NCBI RefSeq assembly: GCF_000203815.1
Contig: NW_004457729.1
Span: 1,612,674-1,676,673, forward strand
From: Cavenderia fasciculata
Lineage: Eukaryota; Evosea; Eumycetozoa; Acytosteliales; Cavenderiaceae
DNA: 64,000 nucleotides
Direction: 5' to 3'
Part shown: piece after piece, positions 32,982-44,203 of the stretch
Layout: each line of letters begins with the position of its first letter
Position numbering within the stretch: the stretch's first letter is position 1
Program-made: the position numbers and the translations under genes
The notes under the pieces: generated by a model
What the model was told of the DNA's origin: nothing
Databases searched by the model: none
What the model saw: the letters and a program-made list of their open reading frames with translations, nothing else

Positions 32982-34942
32982 TTAATTATTGTAATGGTAT
33001 TCGTAATGGAAGCATTCACCATCTTGGCAATCGCCGACGACCTCGGTTGTTTCACATTGCAGGTCAACCGACACACATCCACCTTGAGAATGATCACAAT
33101 AATTGTTCTTGCACTTGTCGGTGGAGACTTCACAGACGACTTGAGAGATGGTACACTTGTTGTTGATGCAACGGTCGATATTACACTTGTTGTTGCTGTT
33201 GCATTGAGAATCATCTGTACAACAACCTTGGATAGGAGTGTAACAACATCCAGTTGATGGATTACAAGAGTCTACTGTACAGACATTGTTGTCATTACAA
33301 GTGACTGGAGAGGAGACACAACCCTTGGTCTTGTCACAGTACGAGTTCTTGCACTTGTCAGAGGCGTCACATTGGATGGGAGTGTGGCAACATCCGGTAG
33401 AGTTGTTGCACGAGTCGGTAGTGCAAAAGTCACCATCATCACAAGTGACTGCATTGGTGATGCATCCTCTGGTCTTGTCACAATACGAGTTGACACATTT
33501 GTTGGAGGTATCACAGACAACTGGAGTGTAGACACATCCTTTAGTCTTGTCACAATACGAGTTCTTGCATTTGTCAGACGAGTCACAGACGACTGGAGAG
33601 ACGGTACACTTGTTATTCATACAACGGCCAGTATTACATTGGTCACCAGAGCATTGAGAATTGTCGGTACAACAACCTGGAATCATAGTATGAGTGCAAC
33701 CAGTTGAATTGTTGCAAGAGTCGACTGTGCAAATGTTATTGTCATCACAATTGATTGGTGTTGATACACATCCCTTGGCAACATCACAGTACGAGTTGGA
33801 ACATTTGTTGGTGGTATCACATATGACTGGAGTATAGACACATCCTTTAGTCTTGTCACAATACGAATTCTTGCACTTGTCAGACGAGTCACAGACGACT
33901 GGAGACGATACACACTTGTTGTTCATACAACTGTCGATATTGCATTCGTTGCCGCTGTCGCATTGATCATTGTTGGTACAACAACCTTGAATGTTGGTGT
34001 GAGTGCAACCAGTAGCACTGTCACATGAGTCTAGAGTGCATAGATTGTTGTCATCACAAGAGACTGGGGTGGAGACACAACCTTTGGTCTTGTCACAGTA
34101 CGAGTTCTTGCACTTGTCAGACGAGTCACATTTGATTGGAGTGTTGTGACAACCAGTAGAGTTGTTACACGAGTCAATGGTACAATAGTCACCATCATCA
34201 CAATTGATTGGAGTAGATACGCATCCCTTGGCGATGTCACAGTAGGTGTTGAGACACTTGTTGGAGGTATCGCAGACGACTGGAGTGGAGACACAACCCT
34301 TGGTCTTGTCACAATACGAGTTCTTGCATTTGTTAGACGAGTCACAGACGACTGGAGACGATGAGCACTTGTTGTTTGTACAGCAACCAGTATTACATTG
34401 ATCACCAGCGCATTGAGAATTATCTGTACAACAACCTGGAATCATAGTATGAGTGCATCCTGTTGAATTGTTGCACGAGTCGACTGTGCAGACGTTACCA
34501 TCATCACAACTGATTGGTGTTGATACACATCCCTTGACAGCATCACAGTACGAGTTGACACACTTGTTGATAGTGTCGCAGACTACTGGCAATGGAGAAC
34601 ACTTGTTACTGATGCAACGACTAGTAGAACATTTGTTGGTATTGATACGACCAGCACAATCAAGATGAGATTTACAACATGAATCATCTGATTTCGAACA
34701 AACTGTAACCTTTACACAAGTAATACATCCGTCTAATTGGTCAGTATTAGCTAAAGAAAGAAAGAGAATGAGAAGTAAAAAAAAAAGAAAAAAGAGAGGA
34801 GAGGGTTGTGGGGGTAAGAAACAATAAAATAATATAATATATTAATTTTAATTTTTTAAAATTATTTCAATCTAGATTGATAAAACATACCTTGAACAAA
34901 AACAGACAGTAAAAATAATAAAGAAATTACTTTAAAAAACAT
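32982..34942 (-). CDS. Secreted CTDC-repeat (prestalk ECM-type) protein
   Basis: Two exons, 34942-34891 and 34750-32982, join in phase to 606 residues. Exon 1 encodes a signal peptide (MFFKVISLLFLLSVFVQG). The mature protein is about twenty cysteine-rich modules of about 24 residues, for example CDSSDKCKNSYCDKTKGC and CDDGDFCTTDSCNNSTGC. These are the Dicty_CTDC repeats known from the D. discoideum extracellular-matrix proteins EcmA and EcmB, made by prestalk cells. Modules starting CCT recur every four to six modules, so the repeat has a higher order. A structural role in the slug sheath or stalk matrix is inferred. Several opposite-strand frames in this region are repeat shadows. Confidence 0.92.
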
Positions 34943-35442
34943 AATTTTTTTTTTTTTTTAAAGATACCAAAAAGAGATAATAAATATTATAAGTTTGTTT
35001 GTTGTTGTAAGGAATAATAATAATAATATTAAATGTATAAAATAATAATAATATTTGATTGATGAGTATTTGGGTGATCAAAAGGAAGAATTTATAGTTT
35101 TCAAACAAACATTTCTTTGCTTAAAATCCTTGTTAAAATCCAAAAACTATTCATTTAGTCAAAGACTGCTTCATTTCCCCACAACACCTACACCACCTCT
35201 TCATCATTTCTATATTTGGTAATACCCTATCATTAAATATGATATGATCTCTTTTTTTTTACCAACTATGGTAGGTAGTTCTTTCTCGACTATTTCTTTT
35301 ATAAATTTGTAGTTGTTTTTTCTTTTTCCAAAATACAAGAATTATTTTTATTTCAAATATATATGTATATGTTATTATTTATATTGTTGAAATATATATC
35401 TAATAACTCGAATTATTTCTTTCCAGTTTTTTCCTCTTGTCA
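34943..35442. promoter_or_regulatory. Upstream region of CTDC-repeat gene
   Basis: 500 bp of very AT-rich sequence upstream of the leftward CTDC gene. A poly-T/A run lies immediately before the ATG. No gene or RNA was seen. Confidence 0.45.
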
Positions 35443-36226
35443 TTATCCTTTTGTTGTATTTGGCCCATCACTCAGTATACAATATTGTTCGATTAAATCA
35501 AATTGACTATGAGATAAAAGATTCTTTGCTAATTCCATCTTTTTAATATTTTCCAATGCATTGTATAATGATTTTCTCTTTACCTTTTCATTAAATATCA
35601 TTGTTTTCACTGGCCCTAGATTTGAGGGTCAGTGTCAACAATAGAACTATACCATGTATCAGGCAGTAGAAGTAGTAGAAGTAGTAGAGGAAGTAGAAGT
35701 AGTAGAGTCAGCAGGGGAGGTAATAGTAGAGACACCAGAATCACCATCTACAAACTCTCCGTGCTTCCTCTTTAGCTTTTTGGTTGCAACGGGCTTATAT
35801 TTAGAGCAATCAACGAGAATCGTGTCTTGCATAAACCTTGGTGTATGGATGCCTTCTTTGGCCAATAATAACATACAAAACTCCTTGTCAGCTTCGTTCA
35901 TTTGGTCGAAGCGCTCTTGGACAGTTATGCTTGTTTCTGCTGGAACAGGTGTTGGATTGGCACCCGACTATGTATTTTGGCATTGATCACAAGTGCAATT
36001 GTTGTGCTTAACCTTCTCGTGTCTCTTCCGGTCCTTGTCATGCACGTAACCACGAGTACAATTGGAATGTGTTCAAAAGAAATTTTTTGGCACAGCGATC
36101 GGTGCATGTACCGGAGCCTTGCATGAACTTGGGCAGGTGTGCGGTGTACTGTCTCGCTTGGCGAGAGTTTGATATTTTGTTACAGTTCTGGTGAAGACAG
36201 GTTCGAGATTCAATGCTATCTGTCAT
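35443..36226 (-). pseudogene. Degenerate C2H2/Cys-rich protein gene
   Basis: Coding-like sequence on the minus strand is broken. It starts at an ATG (36226) with MTDSIESRTCLHQNCNKISN and continues through CTDRCAKKF. Near 36065-36075 the reading frame must shift to reach a zinc-finger-like block (NCTRGYVHDKDRKRHEKVKH, then CTCDQC). A TAG follows directly at about 36016. The same frame then runs on as VQERFDQMNEADKEFCMLLL and KKLKRKHGEFVDGD before ending in Thr/Ser at 35659. A further conserved-looking stretch at about 35443-35596 (MIFNEKVKRKSLYNALENIK) could be the last exon after an acceptor. One frameshift plus one internal stop indicates a pseudogene, or an assembly error. Family unknown. 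Confidence 0.5.
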
Positions 36227-36716
36227 AGTTATTATTTGTTTATTGTATGTTGAACAAAAGAAAAATGAAACAATAATCGAATCCCGTTGTCTCACTAACC
36301 ATCTTCGAAGAAGACACGAACTTCTGGTCACCCCAAATATCCAATATCGAAGTACTTCTTCTTGCTCTGTGATTCGATCCCCATTCTTGTCCTGTATCAT
36401 ATCAACCATATATAATATATTATATATACATAGAAATAAACAGATTTATTGATCAAAATAAGGGCAGAGCAAAGGGTAACAAGCAATCAATATATCGATT
36501 AGCGATGATCCTATCCATCAGACAAAATTATTTGAAATACGCCAATCGATTTTTTTTTAATTTTTTTTTTGTTTGAATTCATACTTTCTTTCGTGTGTTG
36601 AAAGATAATTAACTTTTGTTCTTTCAATTTCATAATATCTTTTTTCTAAAACTAAAACTAAAAGACTGATCAGTCTTTGACAAAGAGAGACAGAAAGAGA
36701 GAGAGATAGAGAGACA
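36227..36716. other. Spacer upstream of CARMIL-like gene, with relic coding-like segment
   Basis: 490 bp. The minus strand at about 36330-36409 encodes MVDMIQDKNGDRITEQEEVL, which resembles the region before the reverse transcriptase domain of LINE-type ORF2 proteins, but nothing else of such an element is present. The right half is the promoter of the CARMIL-like gene and includes a palindrome at 36661-36678. Confidence 0.35.
36661..36678. promoter_or_regulatory. 18-bp perfect palindrome upstream of CARMIL-like start
   Basis: AAAGACTGATCAGTCTTT is perfectly self-complementary and ends 38 bp before the ATG at 36717. It may be a dimeric-factor site or a 5' UTR hairpin. Confidence 0.45.
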
Positions 36717-39509
36717 ATGAGTTCATCACCACCATTATCGATTGAAATCACAGAGGCTGACCAACGTATGTAAATGATGATGATGTTGATATGACACTAG
36801 TGACGAGTGATTGTTATGACTCTTGTTTTCCTACCTTGATACCTTTTTACTAAACTAAACTAAACCATATATACATACAGTTTATATTAATGAACAGTTG
36901 GAACCACTAGGAGGATTGTTTGGAGAGGAGATTGCCTTTCAAGGAGTAGTTGAAACCAACAAGGATGATAAGGACATGTCATTGGTACAACGTATCATTG
37001 TCGTCAGTCGATACAAAACTATACTGATCAAAAAGTTTAAGGGTTCAAAGTCACTAAAGAAAACAATCTTTCACTATGACCTCGTAGAGATTAATGAACC
37101 TCAAGTTGGAGGTCCTGTATCTTCACAAGACAGTGTAAGTTAAAAGTAACAATAGTATAAGCAACAATACCCAACATGTTTATACTGACGATATATATTA
37201 AATGGTTTAGATTGAAATTAAATTTAAAGATCAAGATAGTAAAAGTATTCAAACATTATATGTCAAGGCACCTGATAGAAAGGCAGAGACTATTTTTGTC
37301 AAATCAATTGCCTATATGACATTTAACATTTCAAGAGGTTTCCCAAGTCATTTATTGTTAAAGATTAATTTACCAAAGAATAGATATCAACCATTCCAAT
37401 TTAATCATGGTATGTTGTAATCATCATGATGTTATTATTAAATGAATGTTTAAGTTTATTAATTCTTTTCTTTTCTTTTGTTTTGTTTGTTTTTTTTAGA
37501 ATTGGGATCAGATGGAAAAGGAATTGCCGAACAATATATTGCACATTCACATTACTACAAGACTAAAGCAACATTGGATTATTTACGTCATTTGGAAACA
37601 CTCTATCTAACTTATTATCCAGAATTGGATATATCTCAAATTCCTGGTGTTAATGCTTCATCTTCTTTAGGGTAAATATATAGATATATCAAAAAGAATG
37701 TACAATATTGTATTATTAATTTATTAATTTATTGTTTCTTTTTGTTTAGATTTAATTTATATACAGCTATTTTATGTTTAAGACATAATACATTTATTAA
37801 ATCATTAAAGATATGTAAAGTACCACATATTAATGTAGTATCATCGGTTGGTGAGATGTTGTTGAGCAACAGTTCCATTTCAGAGTTGAGATTATCTAAT
37901 CTCTTGACAGAGCAATCGTTTGCACCTCTGGGAGTAGCACTTTCACAAAACCAAAACATGGCACTTCAAGTATTGGATTTGTCAGACAACTTGATGTCTT
38001 ATGAATCGATCAATAGTTTGTGCGACGGGTTGTCACATTTTAAGCATTCATTGGTCGAGCTTAATCTCTCCAAATGCAATATCCCACCAAAAGGAATTTA
38101 TTTGTTGTTCCAAGCATTTGAGAGAAACTTTAGTCTGTCGCTAACGTTGGAGCGTTTGAAACTTTCCAACAACCGATTCCAAGACACTGGCAGCAGTGCC
38201 TTTGCCGCTTGGCTCAGCAAGTCTCGTGGACACAACCAGTTGCGCGAGTTGTCTCTTTCACAATGCCAACTCAACTTTAACATCATCTCGGCACCACTCC
38301 GTGTACTCGAGGTGGAACGTCTCGACCTTTCAAAGAACAAGATCAACTTGGGTGCCGCTAGATTGTTGGCTACCGAAGCATTGGAGAGTCTTGGTGCTTT
38401 GAAATACCTCAATCTGTCGTCGTGTGCTCTGTACAGCGAATCTATTCACATTATCATGATTGCATTGAGCAAGAACAAACGTCTTGCACCTGCATCCCTT
38501 ACATTGGATATTTCCGAAAACTCGTTTGCTGCCAAGACTGCCAACCGTCTCACCCCATTCCTTCCAGACTGTTCCTTTTTGGGTGGTCTTGACATTAGTG
38601 GTAACCGTTTCAACACTAGAAATCTATTAGATATATTCACTTCTTTATCATCTATTAATATTAATGCTCTCAATGTTGGTTATAATCCTATTGTATGTAA
38701 AAAACAAACAAACAAACAAATCAAACAAACAAATAATATTTAAATTAATTATTAATTTTATTTTTTAGAATTCAACAGATGATGTATTTATTGGTGGAGT
38801 TTTAGATTTTATAAACAAACATTCTAGTTTATCAAAACTTGGAATTGGAACAACTAGAGGTTATGCTCATTCACTTCACCCCATTATTCAATGCTTGTAC
38901 AATAACAAATCGATTGTAACATTAGATATTACCGGCAATGAAATGAACGACCACGGAGCCTGTCTCTTGGCCGATTGTCTGCGTGTCAACAAAACCATTC
39001 AAAAAATATTGGTTGCTGGCAACAAATTCACTGCCGTTGGTTGGCATTCCATTTCCTCCCCACTCATCTATTACCGAAACACCACCATCACTTCACTTGA
39101 ATTGCCAGCCGCCCATGTACCAGTATTTACCAGTGACACCAATCTCCAACCCCTCATTCCAGAAAAACGTGATCAGCTTGAAAAATTATTTGAACAAATT
39201 CGTTTCCATTTAGCTTTAAATCGTAACAAAGTTGTAAGTATAAAAAAAAATATATAAAAGTATAATAATCAAGGACTCTGACTGTTTATATTATCATTGA
39301 TTTTATTTTAGCCTGCATCAAGTAGATTTGCTTATTTACCATCAGCAGATCCACCACTTTATGTTAAAGCTGCTGCCAAAGTACCAGAACATTTAGATAC
39401 TCTCCAAACTAGTACAACAACTCCAACTTCAAAATTAACAGCTTTATCTTGGAATGAAGATGATTCCAAATACAAGGATCAATCTGATCGTGATGAAGTT
39501 GATGATTAA
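36717..39509 (+). CDS. CARMIL-like PH plus leucine-rich-repeat protein
   Basis: Seven exons (36717-36765, 36881-37134, 37211-37409, 37500-37671, 37750-38692, 38769-39233, 39312-39509) join in phase to 759 residues. An N-terminal PH-like fold (RIIVVSRYKTILIKKFKG, then FHYDLVEINE) is followed by about sixteen leucine-rich repeats from residue about 235 (LQVLDLSDNLMSYESINSLC, VERLDLSKNKINLGAARLL). This is the N-terminal architecture of CARMIL/p116, which links capping protein, Arp2/3 and myosin I in actin assembly. The protein stops soon after the repeats (KLTALSWNEDDSKYKDQSD). No dimerisation, capping-protein-interaction or Pro-rich myosin-binding region is seen, so it is a short relative rather than canonical CARMIL. 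Confidence 0.8.
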
Positions 39510-39574
39510 AAAAATCAAAACAAAATATATAATAATAACAGATAGACAAACAAACAAACAGATAGGATAGACAG

Positions 39575-39609
39575 ATAGATAGATAGATTATTTTAATCTA
39601 TCTATCTAT
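39575..39609. other. 16-bp perfect hairpin between convergent genes
   Basis: Bases 39575-39590 pair perfectly with 39594-39609 around the loop TTT. The arms are GATA/TATC tetranucleotide repeats. It lies 65 bp past the stop of the CARMIL-like gene and 59 bp past the stop of the opposing F-box-like gene, so it could be in both 3' UTRs. Confidence 0.6.
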
Positions 39610-39668
39610 ATTAATATAATTATAAAATAAACTACCAAAAAAAATATATATTATTTATTCAATTTTAT

Positions 39669-41075
39669 TTATTTGTTGTTGTTGTATGTGTGCAGAGATT
39701 TAAATTGTATTTTTTTACATTGATCATTGCTAGAAGGGGTTGATCCAATAAATCTGTAACCCATTTCTTTAAATTGAATGATATCAGTATCAACAACATC
39801 AACTGGAGTGTCGATGATGATTTTAGATAGATTGGTTTGACCAAACAACAATGCTTTTTTCGAAAGCAATAGGTGGATGGTCATGATGGGGATATCAGAA
39901 TAATTGGGAGTCTTTGAGTTTTTAAATCTAACGGTTCTAATATGTTTGTTGCGTGTAAATGGGTTTACATTTGGTGGAGGTGTACAGAGTGTAAGTTTAA
40001 CGACACTTTCAGGCAAAACTAATTGGTCCCAGACAACCCTGTTGGTATCACTGAGAATTTGTACCAAGTGCACATGCTTGAGTTTTGGAAAGTCTTGTTG
40101 TTGGATCTCTGCATAGTTAATGGTGGATTTGTGTGATGGAGATTCCGATCTCATTGATATGATTGATAACCTTTGTTTAACTGCTACATCCAGTGTATTC
40201 CAATTGAAATATTTGGGTAATAAGATTTTACGCAGTTGGCTATCAGCTTTAATCATCGATGGCAGTTGATCAACATCAAAGCCGATCAACTTGGAATTTA
40301 ATAGGTTGATGGATGTAAGGTTCTTAAAGTTGGTGAGCCATTTGGTGATTGTGAATTCGCTCAATTCACAGTGTTGGACCATACTCTTGAGACGAGGCAT
40401 TGCACAAGCCATCTTGTCCAAATCAGCAACCTCTTCAAGCAAATGAATCTTTTCGACACTAGAGTACAAATTGTTGGCAGCCAAATGATGAATTTGATCG
40501 GTCACTGCTGGAAAGAATACCAAACGTACTGCAGGGAGTACAGTAAGAGTGGTAGCCTTTTTCAAGAGACAATAGTTGTTACTGATATGCTCCCATGTGT
40601 CACGCGACGGCCTGATTGTAATGTCAGTGTACAACGATGTTGATACAAACGAGAATACTCTTTTAGAGACACGTGACAATGATCTCCTCCAACTTTTACT
40701 GTCGTCAACGATAAAGCGACATACTCGGTACTCTGGTCTAAGACCCTGTTCGAAATTGTATGATGGAAGTAGTCCCCTTTCAACTTTGGCTCTATGCATT
40801 GGACACATGTCTTCCTTGTCTATCCAATGATTCTTGATCAATTTAGAGTATACCGATACCGTATGCAACGAGTAATGTGAAGAAAGAGCATCTCTTAGCT
40901 CATGTGCATTGACACATGTACAAATGCGTATCGACCGATCGGCAAGTGTCAAGATTCTTTTGATGATAATCCATGGCAACGAGTATTCCAACGTACCCTG
41001 ATTATAATCATTCAAAGGGTTTATATATCTTTGATTATTATTATTACTATCTTTATTATTATTACAATCTTTCAT
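39669..41075 (-). CDS. F-box/LRR-like dictyostelid protein
   Basis: Single exon, 468 residues. After an Asn-rich start, a helical segment near residues 28-60 (YSLPWIIIKRILTLADRSIR) resembles an F-box. Irregular leucine-rich strands follow (LTSINLLNSKLIGFDVDQLP, FPKLKHVHLVQILSD, IRTVRFKNSKTPNYSDIP). Such F-box-like proteins with degenerate LRR or FNIP-like repeats form large lineage-specific families in dictyostelids; a role as substrate adaptor in an SCF ubiquitin ligase is inferred. The F-box assignment is by eye and uncertain. It is divergent from the PheRS beta gene across 183 bp. Confidence 0.65.
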   Translation of the reverse strand: MKDCNNNKDSNNNNQRYINPLNDYNQGTLEYSLPWIIIKRILTLADRSIRICTCVNAHELRDALSSHYSLHTVSVYSKLIKNHWIDKEDMCPMHRAKVERGLLPSYNFEQGLRPEYRVCRFIVDDSKSWRRSLSRVSKRVFSFVSTSLYTDITIRPSRDTWEHISNNYCLLKKATTLTVLPAVRLVFFPAVTDQIHHLAANNLYSSVEKIHLLEEVADLDKMACAMPRLKSMVQHCELSEFTITKWLTNFKNLTSINLLNSKLIGFDVDQLPSMIKADSQLRKILLPKYFNWNTLDVAVKQRLSIISMRSESPSHKSTINYAEIQQQDFPKLKHVHLVQILSDTNRVVWDQLVLPESVVKLTLCTPPPNVNPFTRNKHIRTVRFKNSKTPNYSDIPIMTIHLLLSKKALLFGQTNLSKIIIDTPVDVVDTDIIQFKEMGYRFIGSTPSSNDQCKKIQFKSLHTYNNNK

Positions 41076-41258
41076 TACTTCATATTATTAATATGAGAGA
41101 TAGAGTGCTTCCTTTTTTTTTACCTATGTTTTTTTTTTTCATCCTCCTGTCGAGTCGACGAAGATCTTCTTCTTTTGCTCATTTCATTTTATTTTATTTC
41201 TTTTGTAATTAGCTACCTCCACAAGTAGAAAGATAGAGAGTATTTACTTAAATTTAAA

Positions 41259-43649
41259 ATGCCTACCGTTCAAGTATCACGTGACCTTTTGTTCAAGTCT
41301 TTGGGTAAAACTTACAGTATGTAACAGTTATAGCGAGTGCAATGAGAGAAAGTTAACGGCCGTCGGAACCGATTCACCGATAGATTAAAGTACTTATCTT
41401 TATTCATTTCATTACAATTTAATATTAATATTGTGTTTTAGCTTACAAGCAATTCGATGATTTATGCTTTGATTATGGTATCGAATTGGATGGTGAAACA
41501 TCAGAACGTGAAATGAAGCTTAAAGAGACAGGTGTAGATGATCCAAATGCTTCATCGGTCGTTCTCTACAAGATCGATGTACCAGCAAACAGATACGACT
41601 TGTTGTGTTTGGAAGGTTTATCACGTGCCCTCAAGGTCTATGACTTGGCCACTCCAATTCCAAAGTACACTATCACTCCACCAGCCTCTGGAAAGCATCA
41701 AAAATTGATCGTTTCAAAGGAAGTAAAGGGTGTTCGTCCAATCGTTGTTTGTGGTATCTTGCGTAACGTCACTTTTAATCAAGACACTTATCAATCATTC
41801 ATTGATCTTCAAGAAAAATTACATGCCAATATTTGCAAGTAAGTAGTAGACGAAAAGTGAGGTACACTTGCTTGTTACATGCGCGCATATCTAACAAATC
41901 TATTCTATTCATTTCTATAAATTTATAGAAAGAGAACTCTTGTATCAATTGGTACTCACGATTTAGATACCATCAAGGGACCATTCACATACAAGGCTTT
42001 ACCACCAAAAGATATTAAATTCGTACCACTTTCTCAAACTCAAGAGTATGATGCTGTATCTCTTTTCGAATTCTATGAAGTATGTCACAAACTTTATATA
42101 CAATTATATATTATTTATATATTAGGTGGTATTAATGATTTTCAAATCTTTTATTTATTTTGTTTAGAAAACAAGTTCTCATTTGAAGAAATATCTTCAT
42201 ATCATTGATAAATCACCATTGTATCCAGCTATTTATGATTCAAACAATGTCTTGTGTTCATTACCACCAATTATTAATGGTGATCACAGCAAGATTACTC
42301 TCAACACCAAGAATGTATTTATCGAAGTCACTGCCAACGACTACACCAAGGCAAACATTGTATTGAATGTCATGTTGACAATGTTTTCTGAATATTCAAA
42401 GACTCCATATTCGTAAGTATCAAAAAGAAAAAGAAGAATAACCTTTTTTGAAATGATTATTCATTCTTTATTTTCTCTCTCTTTCTATAGTATGGAACAA
42501 GTTGAAGTTGTTGATGCTGATGGAAAGTCTGATTTATTCCCAAAGATTGATGAAAAGACTATTGATGCTTCCACCTCTTACATTAACAAGACTATTGGTG
42601 CCAACATTGATCCAGCCAATATGGTTGGTATGCTCAAGAGAATGTCCCTCATCTCTACCTTGTCACAAGACAAGTCAACTTTAACTGTTTCAGTTCCATG
42701 TACTAGAAGTGGTATGTAAAACAAAAAAAACAACAAGTTGTTTTAGTACTTTTAATCTCCTAATTTAAATTTATTTATTTTATCTTTGTAGATATTATTC
42801 ATCAATGTGATATTATGGAAGATGTTGCTATTGGATATGGTTTCAATAACATTGCTAGAGTGATTCCAGTTGTAAACACTGTTGGTCGTATTCAACCAAT
42901 CAACAAGTTGTCAGAACTTCTTTCAAATGAAGCTGCTCTTGCTGGTTACACTGAAATCATGACCTTTGTTTTGTCATCAAACAAGGACAACTTTGCTTTG
43001 ATCAATAGAAAGGACGACAATTCCAGTGTAAAGATTGAGAATTACTTGATGGAAGAATTCTCTGAGGTTCGTACCACCTTGATTAGCACTCTTCTCAAGA
43101 CTATTGTCTCTAATCGTGCTCATGGTATTCCACTTAAATTATATGAAGTTTCTGATGTTGTCATCAAGGGTGCCAATAATAACAAGTATGTAGTAAATCA
43201 AAAAGGGGATATAAATACATATACACTAATAATTAATTAATTTAAATTTATTTTTTATTTATTTTAGGAATCTTTCAGATCCAGATAGTAACAATAGTGA
43301 TGTTGGTGCTCTTAACAAGCGTATGTTTGGTGCCATCACTGCTGACAGTTCAAGTAAATTGGAAATTGTTCATGGTTTACTCGACAAGTTGATGTTGTCA
43401 CTCAAGTGCAAGCCAGAACTCTTGATGACCAAACAAGACAGAGAAAAGGGAATCGCCTCTTATCAACTCGCCAAGTCCTCTGACAAGATCTTTGTCGAAG
43501 GTATGGGTGTTGACATTCTCTACAATGGAACCAAGATTGGTATTATGGGTGTCGTCAACCCAGAGGTTTTAAAGAACTATGGTATCATTTATCCATGTTC
43601 CATTCTCGAATTCGAAATCACCATTGATCTCGCTAAAAATATTATTTAA
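41259..43649 (+). CDS. phesB: Phenylalanyl-tRNA synthetase beta subunit (cytosolic)
   Basis: Seven exons (41259-41316, 41442-41838, 41929-42079, 42168-42412, 42491-42711, 42792-43185, 43268-43649) join in phase to 615 residues, close to the eukaryotic beta subunit (about 590-620). With the alpha subunit it forms the alpha2-beta2 enzyme that charges tRNA-Phe in the cytosol. Recognised blocks are [73 protein letters not shown] (B3/B4), [20 protein letters not shown] (B5) and [17 protein letters not shown] near the end. The 19-codon first exon is required for the universal N-terminus. Nothing unusual. Confidence 0.96.
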
Positions 43650-43839
43650 AAATAAATAAACAAATAATTATAACGTATATAATATATATCTCATATTACT
43701 AATTTCTTGTTTTATTGTACCTTCCCATCTTATAATAAACTTTTTTCTTTAAATCAAAAAAAATTAATAAAAAAGTAAAAATATTAATAAGTACCTTTTG
43801 AGTGTCCGGTAACTTTAGTTTATTAGTTTAAGGTTCAAA

Positions 43840-44064
43840 ATGTCTAGCAAGATTATTAATATGAAACTGATGGGGTTGTCAGACTTTCAAATTCAAGCCA
43901 TCAAATTGATCCAAGATTCACGCGATTTCAGTGATAAGGAAAAGAGTGCATGTTATTCATACATTTTTAAATGTAATTCAAATGCCCAGAATTTTATATT
44001 CCAAAATGGTGAAGGCTTGGTAGGAACTCTAGTTAGAAATCTCACAATACAAGGAAAATCTTGA
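43840..44064 (+). CDS. Small hypothetical protein
   Basis: Open frame of 74 codons with coding-like composition (MSSKIINMKLMGLSDFQIQA), preceded by GGTTCAAAATG, which fits an A-rich dictyostelid start. No family recognised. Sequence past the stop remains coding-like in another frame (ENLELKVQPIAKTKFGIVGN, ending in TAA at about 44120), so the gene may be longer through a frameshift, an error or an unrecognised small intron. It lies between the PheRS beta gene and the 3' end of the large GPI-anchored gene. Confidence 0.45.
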   Translation: MSSKIINMKLMGLSDFQIQAIKLIQDSRDFSDKEKSACYSYIFKCNSNAQNFIFQNGEGLVGTLVRNLTIQGKS

Positions 44065-44203
44065 ACTAAAAGTACAACCAATAGCCAAGACCAAGTTTGG
44101 AATTGTTGGAAATCATGACTAAAAAATAAAAGTAAAATAAACCAACATATTTAGTAAATCTACAAATTATTTAATTATATTTATTAGACTATTTAATCCC
44201 AAT

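Noticed and set aside
32870-33257. Rightward and alternative-frame open readings over the CTDC gene end
   Set aside because: Shadow frames of the repetitive CTDC coding sequence.
36180-36300. Possible tRNA B-box-like string (TCGAATCCC)
   Set aside because: The first bases of the B box do not match, no A box lies 30-60 bp upstream and no cloverleaf can be drawn.
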